A stretch of DNA of 64,000 nt from Tupaia tana (GCA_026018925.1 JAKSZU010000007.1:94153501-94217500); one strand, 5' to 3'. Positions 48,246-58,769 are shown, counted from the stretch's first letter. Translations and numbers: made by a program. The notes: a model not told the origin generated them from the letters alone.

Positions 48246-48690
48246 CCGTGTGGTTGAGCACATGCATGCGTACATGTGTGAATGAATGTGTGTGTGCACG
48301 TGTGTTTCCAAGGCCTCCTCGCTGTGCCCGGAGGGGTCTGAGATGAGAGGTGCCGTGTGCAGCGAGGCACCCCTGCCTCGGCTGCTTCCAGGGCCAGCTG
48401 GAGAGACTGAGCCAGGAACGTCGGCACGCTCAGGGTCTGTCAGCACCTGCTGGTGACTGCCCGCAGGAGGGGAGCCCGGACCACTGACTTCACCGTGTGA
48501 GCTGACACCCCACCTCAGTCCCCGCACCCGCCACTCTGGCACACACGATGCTCCTCCAGAGCCTGCGGTGCCTGGACGCCATGGACTGACCCTCCCAGGC
48601 CCAGCTACGCCGCTGCCCTGCTGTGCGGCCTGGAGCCAGTCCTCCACCTCTGGGGCTCAGGCTGTCCTTCGTCACAGCGCTGCCCACTGG
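48246..48690. other. Unique sequence with a small GT/TG patch
   Basis: 48255-48305 has degenerate TGCATGCGTACATGTGTG and GTGTGTGTGCACGTGTG. Nothing else recognised. Confidence 0.45.
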
Positions 48691-48694
48691 GAAA

Positions 48695-48775
48695 TGCTGT
48701 CATCCTCAGGAGGACGCTTCACAGGGGACTGTGTTACAGCTGGAGGAAACGAGGCACAGAGACACAAACTAGCTA
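48695..48775 (-). mobile_element. MIR SINE fragment, antisense
   Basis: AGCTGGAGGAAACGAGGCAC, AGAGACACAAACTAGC resemble antisense MIR core. Confidence 0.65.
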
Positions 48776-48777
48776 CA

Positions 48778-49016
48778 CTTTTTGTTTTTTATAGGTTTTT
48801 GCCATAGGGTACATGCCCTTGCCAGAGAGAGAGAGACAGACAGAGGAAAAGTGAGAAATCCGCCACACCGCACCCCCTTCTCCATTCTCCTCTCAGGAAT
48901 GTAAGCACGCACGTACACTCACCTGGTGTGTTTCAAGCCCCTGGGTCTGGGACTCGAACTGCAGCCCGCCATGTGGGAGTCCAGCACCTTAACCACCACG
49001 CCACCTGCTGGCTCCA
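48778..49016 (-). mobile_element. Middle-aged long tRNA-SINE, antisense
   Basis: TAGGTTTTTGCCATAGGGTA, GGACTCGAACTGCAGCCC, CACGCCACCTGCTGGCTCC. The AATCACCCCCC...GGCCA part is deleted (AGAAATCCGCCACACCG). Target AACTAGCTACA / AACTAACTACA. Confidence 0.9.
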
Positions 49017-49672
49017 ACTAACTACATTTTTACGTAGATCCCTGAGAGTTTCTTGCAAGAGAATCGTGGACATGGAACACTGGCCAAAGGGCCACAGGAA
49101 TGGAGGCTCTGAGGCCTCGTACTCACGGCCCTCCAGAAGTCCTTCAGTCCCAAAGCCAGCTGCTTGTCAGATCTCCAAGGTCCAGAGATCCCAGCTGCCC
49201 ACGTGATGAGAAGCCACGGTGTCCCAGGGTTCCTCAGGTGGCAGACAGGTTCACCAGCCCCGTCTCCACCTGCGCTCATAGAAGGTGCCTGGCCTCCACA
49301 CACAGGGACGTGTGGTCAAGGGGCCCTGAGAGCTCCCAGCAGGCGAGGGCAGTGGGCACTTCTGGGGACACTTTGGCCCACTAAGGAAACCAGACCGGAA
49401 CACCCATAAGCAGGCCTTGAGAGACCCCGAGCACCCTTGAGAGTGGAGGGGAGGGAACGGGAGAAGCCCTCACAGATGGGATGGACGCAGTTTCAGCCAC
49501 GCAAGAGGAGGCTCCTCCCAGTTCTACTTCGTGCGATAGTCTGTCCAGTTGGAGAGCCGGAGTCTCCCAGCTCCCTGCAGAAGCCAGGCCTGCCCAGTGC
49601 CCACCTCCACACTTCCCAGGGCCTTTCTAGCCAGAGTGGCTCTCAGAGCACCTTCCAAGCTCACTGGCCTGC
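49017..49672. other. Unique sequence, nothing recognised
   Basis: GC-rich unique DNA without gene signals. Confidence 0.5.
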
Positions 49673-49683
49673 AGAAATCTGAC

Positions 49684-49912
49684 GGCTTAGCCAAGGAATG
49701 TTTAAAAAAAATAATGAGAATAAAAAATAATAATAACCATAACCAAAAAAAAAGTAAAAGCTATTTGCTGCTGCTGATGTGTACAGTAATGTCTCTGTCT
49801 TGACTGATATGCATGGTAATCGTGCTGAGAAAAGAAATGTTATACGCTGTAAAGATATATGTGATTAAACGTAATATAAATAAACTATAATCATAATTTG
49901 AAAAAAGAAAAA
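49684..49912 (+). pseudogene. Retrocopy-like insertion, probably of a 3' UTR (parent unknown)
   Basis: An AT-rich 229-bp block in GC-rich DNA flanked by a perfect 11-bp duplication AGAAATCTGAC (49673-49683 and 49913-49923). It contains AATAAA at 49879-49884 and ends in an A-rich run from about 49900. These are hallmarks of L1-mediated reverse transcription of a polyadenylated RNA. It lacks SINE sequence. An unusual L1 3' end is the alternative. Confidence 0.7.
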
Positions 49913-49923
49913 AGAAATCTGAC

Positions 49924-50290
49924 TCTGCTTGCCAACGTCCCTTGGGCCCTACCAGCATTCTCTAAAATTGCTCCCCTTTCATCCCATCCACCCCCCCACC
50001 CCCGGGTTCCCACAGCACCTGGCACAAAGGAGCCGCAAGCATTCACGGCCTACAGCAAAGAGCTTGAACTTGAGTTTGGTTGGGCTTGTGTGAGGAAAGG
50101 CAAATAGTTTCCAAATACTCTGTCCTAAAAGCCCAGCGCCACCCTACCCTCCGCCTGATTTTCTCTAGCCTGCTTCTGTTTCCTGCAGGCCCAGTGCCAG
50201 GCCGGCGTTCACATCTGCAGGCAGGACATACCCAGCCCGGCTCTGAATCCCACCTCCGTCCCAGCCCCCCAGAGCAGACACCGAGCCACG
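49924..50290. other. Unique sequence
   Basis: Nothing recognised. Confidence 0.45.
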
Positions 50291-50500
50291 GCAGCCGAGC
50301 AGCCGCCTGGGTTTACAGTCAAGCGTGCCCTCTGCAAATTCTATTTGATTTCCTTCAGAAACACATGAAAAACTTGGCTCTGGCATTTTGCTGACACTAA
50401 TCTTTTCCTTTTTTTTTTTTTTCCCATTATTCTTCCCTCCGCCGCCTTCTTTTCCCACCCCCGTTCATCCTAATCGCCTGTAGGTAAGTGACAGTGGTGG
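50290..50500. other. Candidate conserved non-coding element
   Basis: TGGGTTTACAGTCAAGCGTG, CTGCAAATTCTATTTGATTT, TTTTGCTGACACTAATC, a T/C tract and CATCCTAATCGCCTG: AT-rich motif-like strings in a GC-rich, repeat-free neighbourhood. Confidence 0.35.
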
Positions 50501-50818
50501 AGGCCGAGGCTGGACAGACACATCCTGACCATGGCTGGACAGACGGACTCATCCTGACCGCAGCTTTCCTCCAAGAGCTGCAGCTCCTGGGCCGCACACG
50601 TCTGTGTGCAGGTCTCGGAGCGGGAGGAGCAGGGCAGCTGCACTGCCAGGTCCTGCGCGGGAGGGGCTCGCAGCCACTGCACCTTGGCTAAGGAGCCCAA
50701 GCCTTGCTGTGGGACCCCATCCCAGCCTGCCTGCTGGCTCCGCCCACTCCTCTGAGGCCCACTCCCAAAACCACGCAGGCCCTGAAACATTGGTGCACCT
50801 GGAATAAGGCCTCCCTCC
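50500..50818. other. Unique GC-rich sequence
   Basis: A short direct repeat (CATCCTGACC..TGGCTGGACAGAC at about 50510 and 50523) and nothing else recognised. Confidence 0.45.
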
Positions 50819-50819
50819 C

Positions 50820-50970
50820 AGGCCAGCAGGTGGCATGGAGGTTAAGGTACTGGATTCCACATGGCCAGCTGAGCTGTTTGAGTCCCTGGGGGACTGCAGC
50901 ATGGCCTTCCCCCCGGGGGTGCTCGCTCTCCCTGGTGAGCACATGCTTCCTGAAGCAAAGAAGAAAACCT
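50820..50970 (+). mobile_element. Long tRNA-SINE with large internal deletion
   Basis: GGCCAGCAGGTGGCATGGAG, GAGCTGTTTGAGTCCC joined directly to GGGGGACTGCAGCATGGCC, then TGGTGAGCACATGCTTCC. The lower half of the body and the TC tract are missing. Confidence 0.9.
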
Positions 50971-51680
50971 GTTGTCCCCTTCCCCCCCACACTGAATCAC
51001 CAAGGACGATCGCATCTGCACAGACGCCAAAAGCCCCAGGCTCAGAGTGAAGCCCCAGAGCCCTGGGACCACCGAAGCAAGAACGTCGGGTCACCCTTAG
51101 TCCCACGCCCTGCACAGCAGACACTCACCACTGTGCTCGCTGTCCAGTCAGAGGTTTGTGTATGTTAAGTGGAGGGTGACCTCTCCAGGTCACCCAGGGC
51201 CACCAACTGCCTAGGGGCGTAAAACCTGGCGAGGCCGTGTCACCCATCGCCTTAGCCAGGGCCGTGTCCCCTAGCAGGTCACATCCGTCTTAAATGGCCC
51301 TGAGATCTGCCAGTAGCAGCCCTGCTCAGAGGTTGGGGAAGGGACGTGCAGTGCTTCCACCCCCACCCCAGCTCCCTGCCCCGGCCTGCAGGGCGGAGAG
51401 GGCGGGGGAGCAATCTCAGAGTCGGGGTATGGTTTTGGTGGTAAGGATGACATCCTTGCTCTCTGGGGTCTCTTACTTTCCTGAGAGCCCTGAGCATTTT
51501 CACACACTGTCATGTTTGTCCTACAAAAGTTCTCCAAAGACAGAATTTGACAGGAACTGTGTTCCATAACAAACTCCAAGCCCAGAGAGGTTAAGTCATT
51601 AGTCCAAGGTAACACAGCATGAAGAGAACATAAACTGAAAAATGTCAGTTTCTTAAACGTTAAACACGTATCGATCATAC
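50971..51680. other. Unique sequence with a MIR fragment
   Basis: 51565-51625 (CCCAGAGAGGTTAAGTCATT, AGTCCAAGGTAACACAGC) is antisense MIR. The rest is unrecognised. Confidence 0.6.
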
Positions 51681-51684
51681 TACT

Positions 51685-51990
51685 AGCATCCCATTAGAGA
51701 AAATGAAAGCATATGACATAAAGACTCATCTCCGAATACTTATGGCACGTTCAGTCCTAATAGCCCCAAACCGGAAATAGCTCAAAGTTCTATCAATGGA
51801 TGAACAAACGGTGGTATATCCCTACGAGGGGATTTACTCGCGATGGAAGAAAACAGACTACTGCTATAGGGACCGTGTGGGTGAATCTCAAAAGCATTAT
51901 ACTGAGGGGGGAAAGTCAGACTCGGAAAAAGAAGAGGGGATCCCACCGATCGCATTCACACAAAGTCCTAGCAAAAGATCCGCGATGACA
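51685..51990 (+). mobile_element. Old L1 3' end
   Basis: CCTAATAGCCCCAAACCGG, AATAGCTCAAAGTTCTATC, ATGGATGAACAAACGGTGG, GAATCTCAAAAGCATTATAC, the ORF2 end/3' UTR of L1M. Confidence 0.88.
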
Positions 51991-51999
51991 GGGTGCAAG

Positions 52000-52258
52000 C
52001 CAGTGGCCGGCCGCGGTGGGGGATGGACACAGAACGCCGGAGGAGGGCCGCCCACAGCCCTGTGGTTGGAGGACCAGCTCCCCGTGGCTGACCCTGCGCT
52101 GAGTCCCAGGCCACATGCCGGGCAAGTGTGCATGTGTACCCAAGTCCCATAGGGTGTGGAAATGAAGGAGAGGGGGTCATGTGTGACTGCGCCCCACCGG
52201 GGACTTGTTCCCTCTCCGTGTCTCCCTCTGGTGAGCACACACAAACCCTTGAAGTTTT
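52000..52258 (+). mobile_element. Diverged old tRNA-SINE
   Basis: GAGGACCAGCTCCCCGTGGC, GCCGGGCAAGTGTGCATGTG, ACCCAAGTCCCATAGGG, TCTGGTGAGCACACACAAAC. The head is badly decayed. Confidence 0.65.
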
Positions 52259-52291
52259 TCTATAAAACCAAGAAGAAACTTTTTTTGAGAG

Positions 52292-52548
52292 AGAGAGGTT
52301 TTTTTTTTGCTATAGGGCACACTCACTCACTAGAAAGACAGAGAGAGACAGAGAGATAGAAAGCAAGAAATCACCCCCCAGGGGGGACGGTCACGCCGCA
52401 ATCCCTTCTCCTCCATTCTCCTCTTGGGACCTTGGGCACGCACACACATGCACCCAGCGTGAGTTTAAGCTACCAGGTCCGGGACTCGAACCGCGGTGGG
52501 CTACATGGGAGTCCAGCAACATAGCCATTATGCCAACTGCTGGTCCCA
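52292..52548 (-). mobile_element. Young long tRNA-SINE, antisense
   Basis: TTTTTGCTATAGGGCACACT, AGAAATCACCCCCC, GGACTCGAACCGCGG, GCCAACTGCTGGTCCC. Confidence 0.94.
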
Positions 52549-52618
52549 GCAGGAGAAAACTTGTAGGAGCATCGGATAATATATTCACCATCTTGATTGT
52601 GGTGACCATGTCACAGGG

Positions 52619-52866
52619 GCACACCCCAGTCACATTCTTTCTCACACACACGACACACATACACAAACTTTCACACATTCAGCCTCTCACGTTTGCACAC
52701 CCCGTCTGCACTTGCACAGACACTCATGCACACATTCTCACATGATATACACTCACAACTCACACTGACACGCTTCACACACCTTCTCTCACTATTGGTC
52801 ATGCACTCACACATGCCTATACTCGCACGCTCATATCCACAATCACACACACTCACGCACACACGC
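52619..52866 (-). repeat. Degenerate CA/TCACAC-rich repeat
   Basis: Irregular CACACATTCTCACATGATA and TCACACTGACACGCTTCAC units over about 245 bp. Confidence 0.85.
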
Positions 52867-52904
52867 CACCCCACAGGGAATCTCTGGGGTCTGATTTTCT
52901 TTTG

Positions 52905-53166
52905 TTTTGTTTTGATTTGCTGTAGGTTTTTTGTCTTAGGGCGCATGCACTCACCTGAGAGGAGCAACACAGAGCGATACAGAGAGAGGGAAAGTGAGAA
53001 AATACCCCATGTTGGATGGCCACACCGCAATCCCTTTTCCTCCAGCCCCCTCTCAGGACTTGGGCTACGTGCACACAGACCCCACCTTTTCCTCCAACTG
53101 CCAGGTCCGGGACTCAAACCGCACAGTCGGCCATGTGGGACCACCACCAGCGGCCGGCTCCAGGGA
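52905..53166 (-). mobile_element. Middle-aged long tRNA-SINE, antisense
   Basis: TTTTTGTCTTAGGGCGCATG, GGCCACACCGCAATCCC, GGACTCAAACCGCACAGTC, CACCACCAGCGGCCGG. Confidence 0.88.
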
Positions 53167-53357
53167 CTTGTTTTCAGTCGCTCACCTGCACCAGGCCTGG
53201 CAGAGAAAGAAGGGGCGCTGACAGGACAGCAGCCAGCGCCCCTGCCAGCCCTGCACGTCCACAGGGACTCACATTCATAGACGGATAATAATCACTTATA
53301 TTTACAGGGTGCGGTGTGACATTTTGATCTGTGTACACATTGTAGAAAGATTCCGTT

Positions 53358-53541
53358 AAGGGGATCAGCAGGTGGCATGGTGGTTAAGGCACTGGACACC
53401 CCCATGTGGCCAACTGCGGTTTGAGTCCTAGGCCTGGTGTCTTGCTTTCTCACTTTCCTTCTCTCTCTCTGCGTGTGTCTCTCTCTGGTCAAATTAAAAT
53501 AAATAAATGAATAAATAAAATTAAATAAATAATTCTGTTGT

Positions 53542-53575
<34 letters not shown>

Positions 53576-53845
53576 AGAGGTTTTTGCTACAGGGCGTGTG
53601 TGCTTGCCAGAGAGACAGAGAGAGCCAGAGAGACAGAAAGCAAGAAATCACCCCCCTGGGGGATGGCCACGCTGCAATCCCTTCTCCTCCATTCTCTTCT
53701 CAGGATCTTGGGCATGTACGCACATGTGCCCGGAGTGAGTTTAAGCCACTGGGGCCGGGACTCGAACCGCGGTCGACTACCAGGGAGTCCAGCAACATAG
53801 CCATTACGCTAACTGCTGGTCCCAATAAATAATTCTTAAAAAAAA
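53358..53845 (+). mobile_element. Short-form tRNA-SINE split by a young antisense SINE
   Basis: GGGATCAGCAGGTGGCATGG, CGGTTTGAGTCCTAG, CTTTCTCACTTTCC, CTGGTCAAATTAAAATAAAT; the tail AATAAATAATTCT appears on both sides of the nested element. Confidence 0.93.
53540..53824 (-). mobile_element. Young long tRNA-SINE, antisense, nested in a SINE
   Basis: About 30-nt T run, TTTTTGCTACAGGGCGTGTG, AGAAATCACCCCCC, GGGACTCGAACCGCGGTCG, GCTAACTGCTGGTCCC. Target AATAAATAATTCT. Confidence 0.95.
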
Positions 53846-53940
53846 AAAAAAAAAAAAAAGATTCCGTCAAGCTAAGATACCCATCACCTCACCAACTTAC
53901 CAGTTTTTTGGGGGAAGAACCTTAAAAAAACCTATTCTTC

Positions 53941-54205
53941 TGGGGCCAGCAGGTGGCATGTGGGTAAGCTGCTGGGCTTCCACATGGTCGACCACAGTTC
54001 AAGTCCCTGACCTGGTGGCTTGAAAAATCACACCAGGCACATGTGCGTGCGTGCCCAAAATCCTCAGAGGAGACTGGAGGAGAAGAGGTCGTGGAGTGGC
54101 CACCCCTGCTGCGTGTGCGTGTGTGACCCCTCACTCCCCTCACTGCCTTTCTCTTGCTCTCTCTGATGAGCGCACACAACCTGCGGCAAAGACCTTCTAA
54201 AAAAG
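53941..54205 (+). mobile_element. Middle-aged long tRNA-SINE in L1
   Basis: GGGGCCAGCAGGTGGCATGT, CAGTTCAAGTCCC, CCCAAAATCCTCAGAGGAG, GAGCGCACACAACCTGCGGC. Target near CTATTCTTCT / CTATTCTTTT. Confidence 0.92.
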
Positions 54206-54727
54206 CAGCTATTCTTTTAGCAGTGTTGAAACACTATGCGCTGCTAGTGCCTGTGCTCACTCCCCAGTGAGTAGGTCAGGAGCAGATCCTCCCGTCCGAC
54301 CGAAACTCCGCGCCCTTGGTCAGCACCTTCCCTGTCCATCTCTCTCCTCCCCCAGCCTCTGGCAGCCACCTTTCTCAGCTGTGCGTTGTGGGGTTGACTT
54401 TCTGGACTCCACACATACTGACCATACAGTATTTGTCGTCTACATCTGGCGTATTTCACTTAACACTTTCCAGTTCCATCCAGGTTGCCAAGCGTCCCGA
54501 GTGCCCTTTTTCAGGCGGTATAGTATTCCACTGTGTGTGGGTACCACATAGCCTTTACCCATTCACCCTGTGACGGACGCCCAGGCTCCTCCGCATCTCG
54601 GCCACCGTGACCGTGTTGAAATGAACACGGGAGCACAGACAGCTCTTGGACAGACTGACTCCAAGTCCTTTTGATATGTACCAGGGGGAGATTGTTGGGT
54701 CCCATGGTAACCCCATTTTTAGTATTT

Positions 54728-55031
54728 TTTCTTGGAGAGGTGTTTTTTTTTGTTTTTTTTTTGTTTTTTTTTTTTTTTTTTTTTTTTTTTGCTATAGGGC
54801 GCGTGCGCTCGCCAGACAGACAGAGACATAGAGACAGAAAGCGAGAAATCACCTCCCAGGGGGGATGGTCACACCGCAATCCCTTCTCCTCCATTCTCCT
54901 CTCGGGATCTTGGGCACGCACGCACACGTGCCTGGCATGAGTTTTAAGCCACCAACTGGGTCCGGGACGCGAACCACGGTCGACTACATGGGAGTCCAGC
55001 GACATAGCCATTACGCTAACTGCTGGTTCCC
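54728..55031 (-). mobile_element. Young long tRNA-SINE, antisense, in L1
   Basis: Very long T-rich A-tail complement (about 54740-54790), GCTATAGGGCGCGTGCGCTC, AGAAATCACCTCCC, GCCACCAACTGGGTCCGGG (small insertion), GCTAACTGCTGGTTCCC. Target CCCATTTTTAGTATTTT / CCCATTTCTAGTATTTT. Confidence 0.95.
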
Positions 55032-55090
55032 CCCATTTCTAGTATTTTGAGGAACCTCCATGCTGCTTTCCAACGGCTGGACTAATTCCG

Positions 55091-55418
55091 TCCCCACCAC
55101 AGAGCACGGGAGAGAGATGCCGAGGTCAGAGGCACAGCTGGGGGAAAGCCAAGGACGTCGTCGGGTCTGAGCGCAGCGGCCACTCCACCAGGCTCCACCC
55201 GCAGGACGGCAAGTCCACGGCGAGCCAGCCCCTCTGAGGCCGCGCCAGCACAACTTCCATTCTGCAGAAAGAGGAACGGAGGCAGGAGCTGTGGCCGGTC
55301 TGTGGCCCATCTCGGCCCCAGCACAGAGCGCCAGTCTGCGCCCTGCACGTGGCTCCAGAGCGAGTCACGGAACTCAGCCCCGCCTTCCCGTCTGAGCCTG
55401 GCAGCGGCCCCCAGAGCA
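55091..55418. other. Unique GC-rich sequence
   Basis: CpG-containing unique DNA. Nothing recognised. Confidence 0.45.
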
Positions 55419-55419
55419 G

Positions 55420-55642
55420 GGGCTGGAGCTGTGTGGAGGCTCAGGCAGTGGGGCCCCGCACCGCCGACGACGTCGTTTGAGTTCTGCACCCGGTGCTCGA
55501 ATTCATGCCGGTGCGTGTACACGTGTGCTCAAGATCCCAAGAGGAGACTGGAGGAGAAGGGATTGCAGCGGGCCATCCCCCGGGGGAGATTTCTCACTTT
55601 CTCTCTCTGTCTCTGGCAAGCACACATGCCCCATACCAAAAC
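55420..55642 (+). mobile_element. Old long tRNA-SINE with decayed head
   Basis: GTCGTTTGAGTTCTGCACCC, GCTCAAGATCCCAAGAGGAG, GGAGGAGAAGGGATTGCAGC, AGCACACATGCCCCATACC. Confidence 0.85.
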
Positions 55643-55657
55643 AAGGGGGAGTGTGCT

Positions 55658-55790
55658 ATTAGCACCCCCGTTTTACAGATGAGGAGACTGTCACTCCGTG
55701 AGGTTGGGTCACAGAAATCAGCCTCTAAGTGGTGGAGCCCAGCGCTGAAGCCAGGTCGGCTCACCCCAGGCCCCAGCTGCTCCACATCTG
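55658..55790 (-). mobile_element. MIR SINE fragment, antisense
   Basis: CCGTTTTACAGATGAGGAG, GGTTGGGTCACAGAAATCAG, AGCGCTGAAGCCAGGTCGG. Confidence 0.85.
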
Positions 55791-55831
55791 GCCGAATGAG
55801 ATCATAAACACTCAGTTCAACCTTATTTTTC

Positions 55832-56017
55832 AAAGAATTATTTATTCAATTTTTGTATTATTTACGTTTTCCATAGGACACAGGTGCTCATCAGAGAGAG
55901 ACAGAGAGAGAGAGAGACAGGGGATGTGAGAAAGCAAGCTGCCAGGTCCGGGACTCAGCCCGCAGTGGGCCATGCAGGGGTCCAGCGCCTCCACCGCCAC
56001 GCCGAGCACTGGTCCCC
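55832..56017 (-). mobile_element. Short-form tRNA-SINE with tail module, antisense
   Basis: AGAATTATTTATTCAATTTT, TCCATAGGACACAGGTGCTC, GAGAAAGCAAGCTGCCAGG, CACGCCGAGCACTGGTCCC. Confidence 0.9.
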
Positions 56018-56880
56018 TCCGGTTCGTCCGTGTGAGCTGAAGTTCCCCAGCTGACTCTGAGGGAGGCCCAGGTGTAGCCGTCTCCATCTGAGGGGGGAGC
56101 CGAGGCACGGCTGACCAAGGAGGACAGCCGGTAAGAGGGAGGGCTGGCTCCCAAGCCAGACGGGGAGCTGCGCCCTCACCCCGGCAGCGGGCACCAATGG
56201 CCCTGGCACGTCCCCAGGCTGCCAGCACCCAGAGCAGCGGCATTGTTGAGCGGTGTGATTTTTATCTTGACAAGTGGCCCTGTGACAATCGCTATTTCCC
56301 CTCCATAGCCCAAAGCGGAAACCAGACGGGAGAAAAAGACGGGGGCCAGCAGGGCCTGATGGATGTGCCGGGCTGTCACACCTCGAAACCGCCACTGCAT
56401 TCCCTTTTGTCTGCACAAACAATGTGTGAGACAGGTGGGCCGGAAGCAAGGGCTCCCCCAGCCTGCCCAGCAGGGGAGCTGGCAGACTCTGCAAGCCGCC
56501 CTCCTTCCGGCCACCCACGGGGCTGAGGAGGGGCTGGTCCACGGTCCCCCGTGACACCACAGAGGCAGGGAGCGTGACAGCCCTGGGGGACCGGCCTACA
56601 GAGGGCTCCAGAGGACCCCAGAAGGACAGGCTGGGCAGAAGCCTCTCAGGCCGCCAGACCCGAATGACCCACGGAGCACCAGGAGCAGCCCCTGGGGGAC
56701 AGATCAGCACAGCCTGGGACCCGCCTGCACCGCCCAGGCCGCAGCCCAAGGCCTGATGCCCTGAGAACACCAGTGCGAGCCAGCGTCTCGGGGCTCCGGA
56801 GTGAGCCAAACACACACACCAGTGCAACCAGGCCGGCTTCTCCCCGCAGGGCTGGCAGGCAGTGACGAGGATGACACGGA
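56018..56880. other. Unique block with a candidate conserved core at 56215-56340
   Basis: 56238-56330 (GCATTGTTGAGCGGTGTGA, TTTTTATCTTGACAAGTGG, CTGTGACAATCGCTATTTCC) is AT-balanced and motif-dense inside GC-rich DNA. A 290-codon minus-strand frame spans 55955-56827 but includes SINE sequence at its end and has no domain I recognise. Confidence 0.4.
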
Positions 56881-56884
56881 CACA

Positions 56885-57065
56885 ACGTCACGTCTGGCAG
56901 CCATTCACGCGGGGCACATGCAGGTCGTTGCATGCAGCCCTCTGCGAAAACCCCCACCACGCACATGAGAAACGGAGGCTCAGCGTGCTTCAGGGACGTG
57001 TCCGAGATCACTGAGCCGCGGCTCACAGACCAGGGGTTCGAACCCAGCAGCCTGGCTCCGGAAGA
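56885..57065 (-). mobile_element. MIR SINE, antisense
   Basis: CACATGAGAAACGGAGGCTC, AGCGTGCTTCAGGGACGTG, CGAGATCACTGAGCCGCGG, GGGGTTCGAACCCAGCAGCC. Confidence 0.85.
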
Positions 57066-57490
57066 TGAACGACTCCCAGCAAGGACGGGCTTTGGGGGAC
57101 TGGACATGGGTCTAGCTGGGGGTGCTGGGAGGCTGGACAGAGCAGGTGGGATCTGAGAGGGGAGGCAGTACCCCCGCCCTGCCCGTAACTGCCCTTTGGG
57201 GACCCAATCTCTGCTAAAAATTGGCCCATCTGAACAGGCAAGGCCAGCCCAAGGGGAATGGAGGCAGCCCCAGGACAAGGGCCCAGAAAGAGCCTTGAGA
57301 GCAGAGGGGAGGCTGGCCCAGAGACAGAATCCCGGCTCACCCCCTGACCGGAGGCTGGGGCGGGGAGACAGACTGTGCACAGAAAACAGCCGAGTGTCGA
57401 CCGCCGCCCACTGCGTGAACACCCTGGCTCACGCCCACAGAGCGTCCCTCTTTCTGAGCCGCCGGGCCGGCCATCTTCGCTGCGTCTGGC
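57066..57490. other. Unique GC-rich sequence
   Basis: Long minus-strand frames overlap in two registers (56646-57422 and 57023-57493); composition, not coding, as far as I can tell. Confidence 0.45.
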
Positions 57491-58075
57491 CACTGGTCCT
57501 TGAATACCACCTCCATAACCTGTGGATCCCCGAAACTACGCTCAGCCCATAAATCCTCACACGCCCCCCCAGGAAGCCAGCCAGCCCCTGGGAGAGCTGC
57601 TGGATTTATGAGCTCAGAGTCCAGATCACTCGACAGGGAAGAAAAGGATCGAGTTGCCCTCCGGGGACCCAATGACCAGAGCCATAAACCACGCCGTGAC
57701 AGCACCTGACAAGTCCAGGGCCTCGTGGGTCACTTGCACTCTGGTTAATGGCCGTGTGATGAAGCCCCCAGGAGTCGCTCAAGAACCCCCGCGGGCCGCT
57801 AACGAAGCTCTCAATCTGTCACGGAGGTTCGGAGGTTCGGGAGGAGCGCCTCTTGGTCTTTTTGGGGTGCTCATCGCAGCCCTCTTTTCTCTCTCACCCC
57901 TTTTTGTTTGTTCTACTTTGGCAGGCGCCATCGCACGGGCCGGAACACACACATCGAATTCTAACTTGGGGCACGGGGAGCGGGGACAGCCGAGTTTCCC
58001 AATCGCCCTCATTGTCCTCGGAACAATAGGCCACTGTGTTCAAGCTCCTCCTGCCGGGCGGGGCTGGGGCGGGCA
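57490..58075. other. Candidate conserved non-coding element (strongest in window)
   Basis: A repeat-free 585-bp stretch with many short AT-rich motif-like strings (CCATAACCTGTGG, GCCCATAAATCC, GCTGGATTTATGAGC, GAGCCATAAACC, CTGGTTAATGGCC) and CpGs. Two SOX-like sites, CATTGT (58010-58015) and AACAAT (58022-58027), face each other. Stop codons interrupt most frames. Confidence 0.5.
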
Positions 58076-58360
58076 GAAGGGACAGGGACGTCCAGGGAGC
58101 GCTGGGGGGCCGGAGATGGCGCCGCCCCGGGGCCGGGCAGATGTGGGGGCCACAGCGGCAAAGCCAGGCTCTCTCATGTCCCCACCGACTCCACGGGCCA
58201 CCACGCCTGGACCCTGTCTCCCTGGTCCCAATCTCAAGCCTGTTTGATGGCCACAGAAGGGAAGAGCCTGCCTCGTGTTAGGGTGAAAACAGTCCTAACC
58301 GAGGAGTAACCCCAAATTACCGGACACTGGGAGTCTTACCTGATCTAAGACTCCGTGGGT
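58076..58360. other. Unique GC-rich sequence
   Basis: CpG-rich start (GGCGCCGCCCCGGGGCC) then ordinary unique DNA. Not long enough for a clear CpG island. Confidence 0.4.
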
Positions 58361-58363
58361 GTT

Positions 58364-58412
58364 TGTGAGAGAGAGAGAGAGAGACAGAGAGACAGCGAGA
58401 GACAGAGACAAA
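58364..58412 (+). repeat. (GA)n / GACAGA simple repeat
   Basis: GTGAGAGAGAGAGAGAGAGA followed by CAGAGAGACAGCGAGAGAC. No SINE is attached, unlike most other such tracts here. Confidence 0.9.
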
Positions 58413-58769
58413 CAGAATTAAGGGCAAAAAGGGATGCTGTGTGAACTACCCCCTGGCACAGGGAAGAAAGATCTAGCACCTCTTGGCAGGCCGTGAATAC
58501 CCTTTAATTAAGTAATAAATTTGGAATGAGGGAAATGAGGAGGGTAGAAAAACACTCTATTTAATTACCCATTCATCTGCCGGCTCCGCCAAGGCACTTC
58601 TGAGCCACTGGTGCCAAGACACAGCAGCATGTGGGCATGCGGGTCCCAGGCTGCCCGAGCACACATTCCGGCTTGTTCCAGCTCTTTCTGCTGAGGCAGA
58701 GATGAACAGAGACCTAGAGAGCAGGGCGGGAGACAGCCGCGGCCCAGAGTGACAGCTCTAATTCCACCG
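58413..58769. other. Candidate conserved segment
   Basis: 58490-58580 contains ACCCTTTAATTAAGTAATAA and CTCTATTTAATTACCCATTC, homeodomain-like AT-rich strings in repeat-free DNA. Confidence 0.35.

Larger units (their letters stand above)
53282..55090 (-). mobile_element. Old L1, antisense 3' end, interrupted by four SINEs
   Basis: 53290-53355 and 53862-53935 are antisense L1 3' UTR (GATACCCATCACCTCACC); 54420-54725 reads CTGGCGTATTTCACTTAACA, ATAGTATTCCACTGTGTG, CCATTCACCCTGTGACGG, GGGAGATTGTTGGGTCCC; 55035-55090 GAGGAACCTCCATGCTGC. Co-linear when the SINEs are removed. Confidence 0.9.

Noticed and set aside
55955-56827. 290-codon minus-strand frame
   Set aside because: Ends in a SINE, overlaps other open frames, and crosses a non-coding AT-rich core; no protein family seen. 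GC-rich composition explains it.
56646-57422. 258-codon minus-strand frame
   Set aside because: Contains an antisense MIR (56885-57065) in frame and overlaps a second open register; not supported as an exon.
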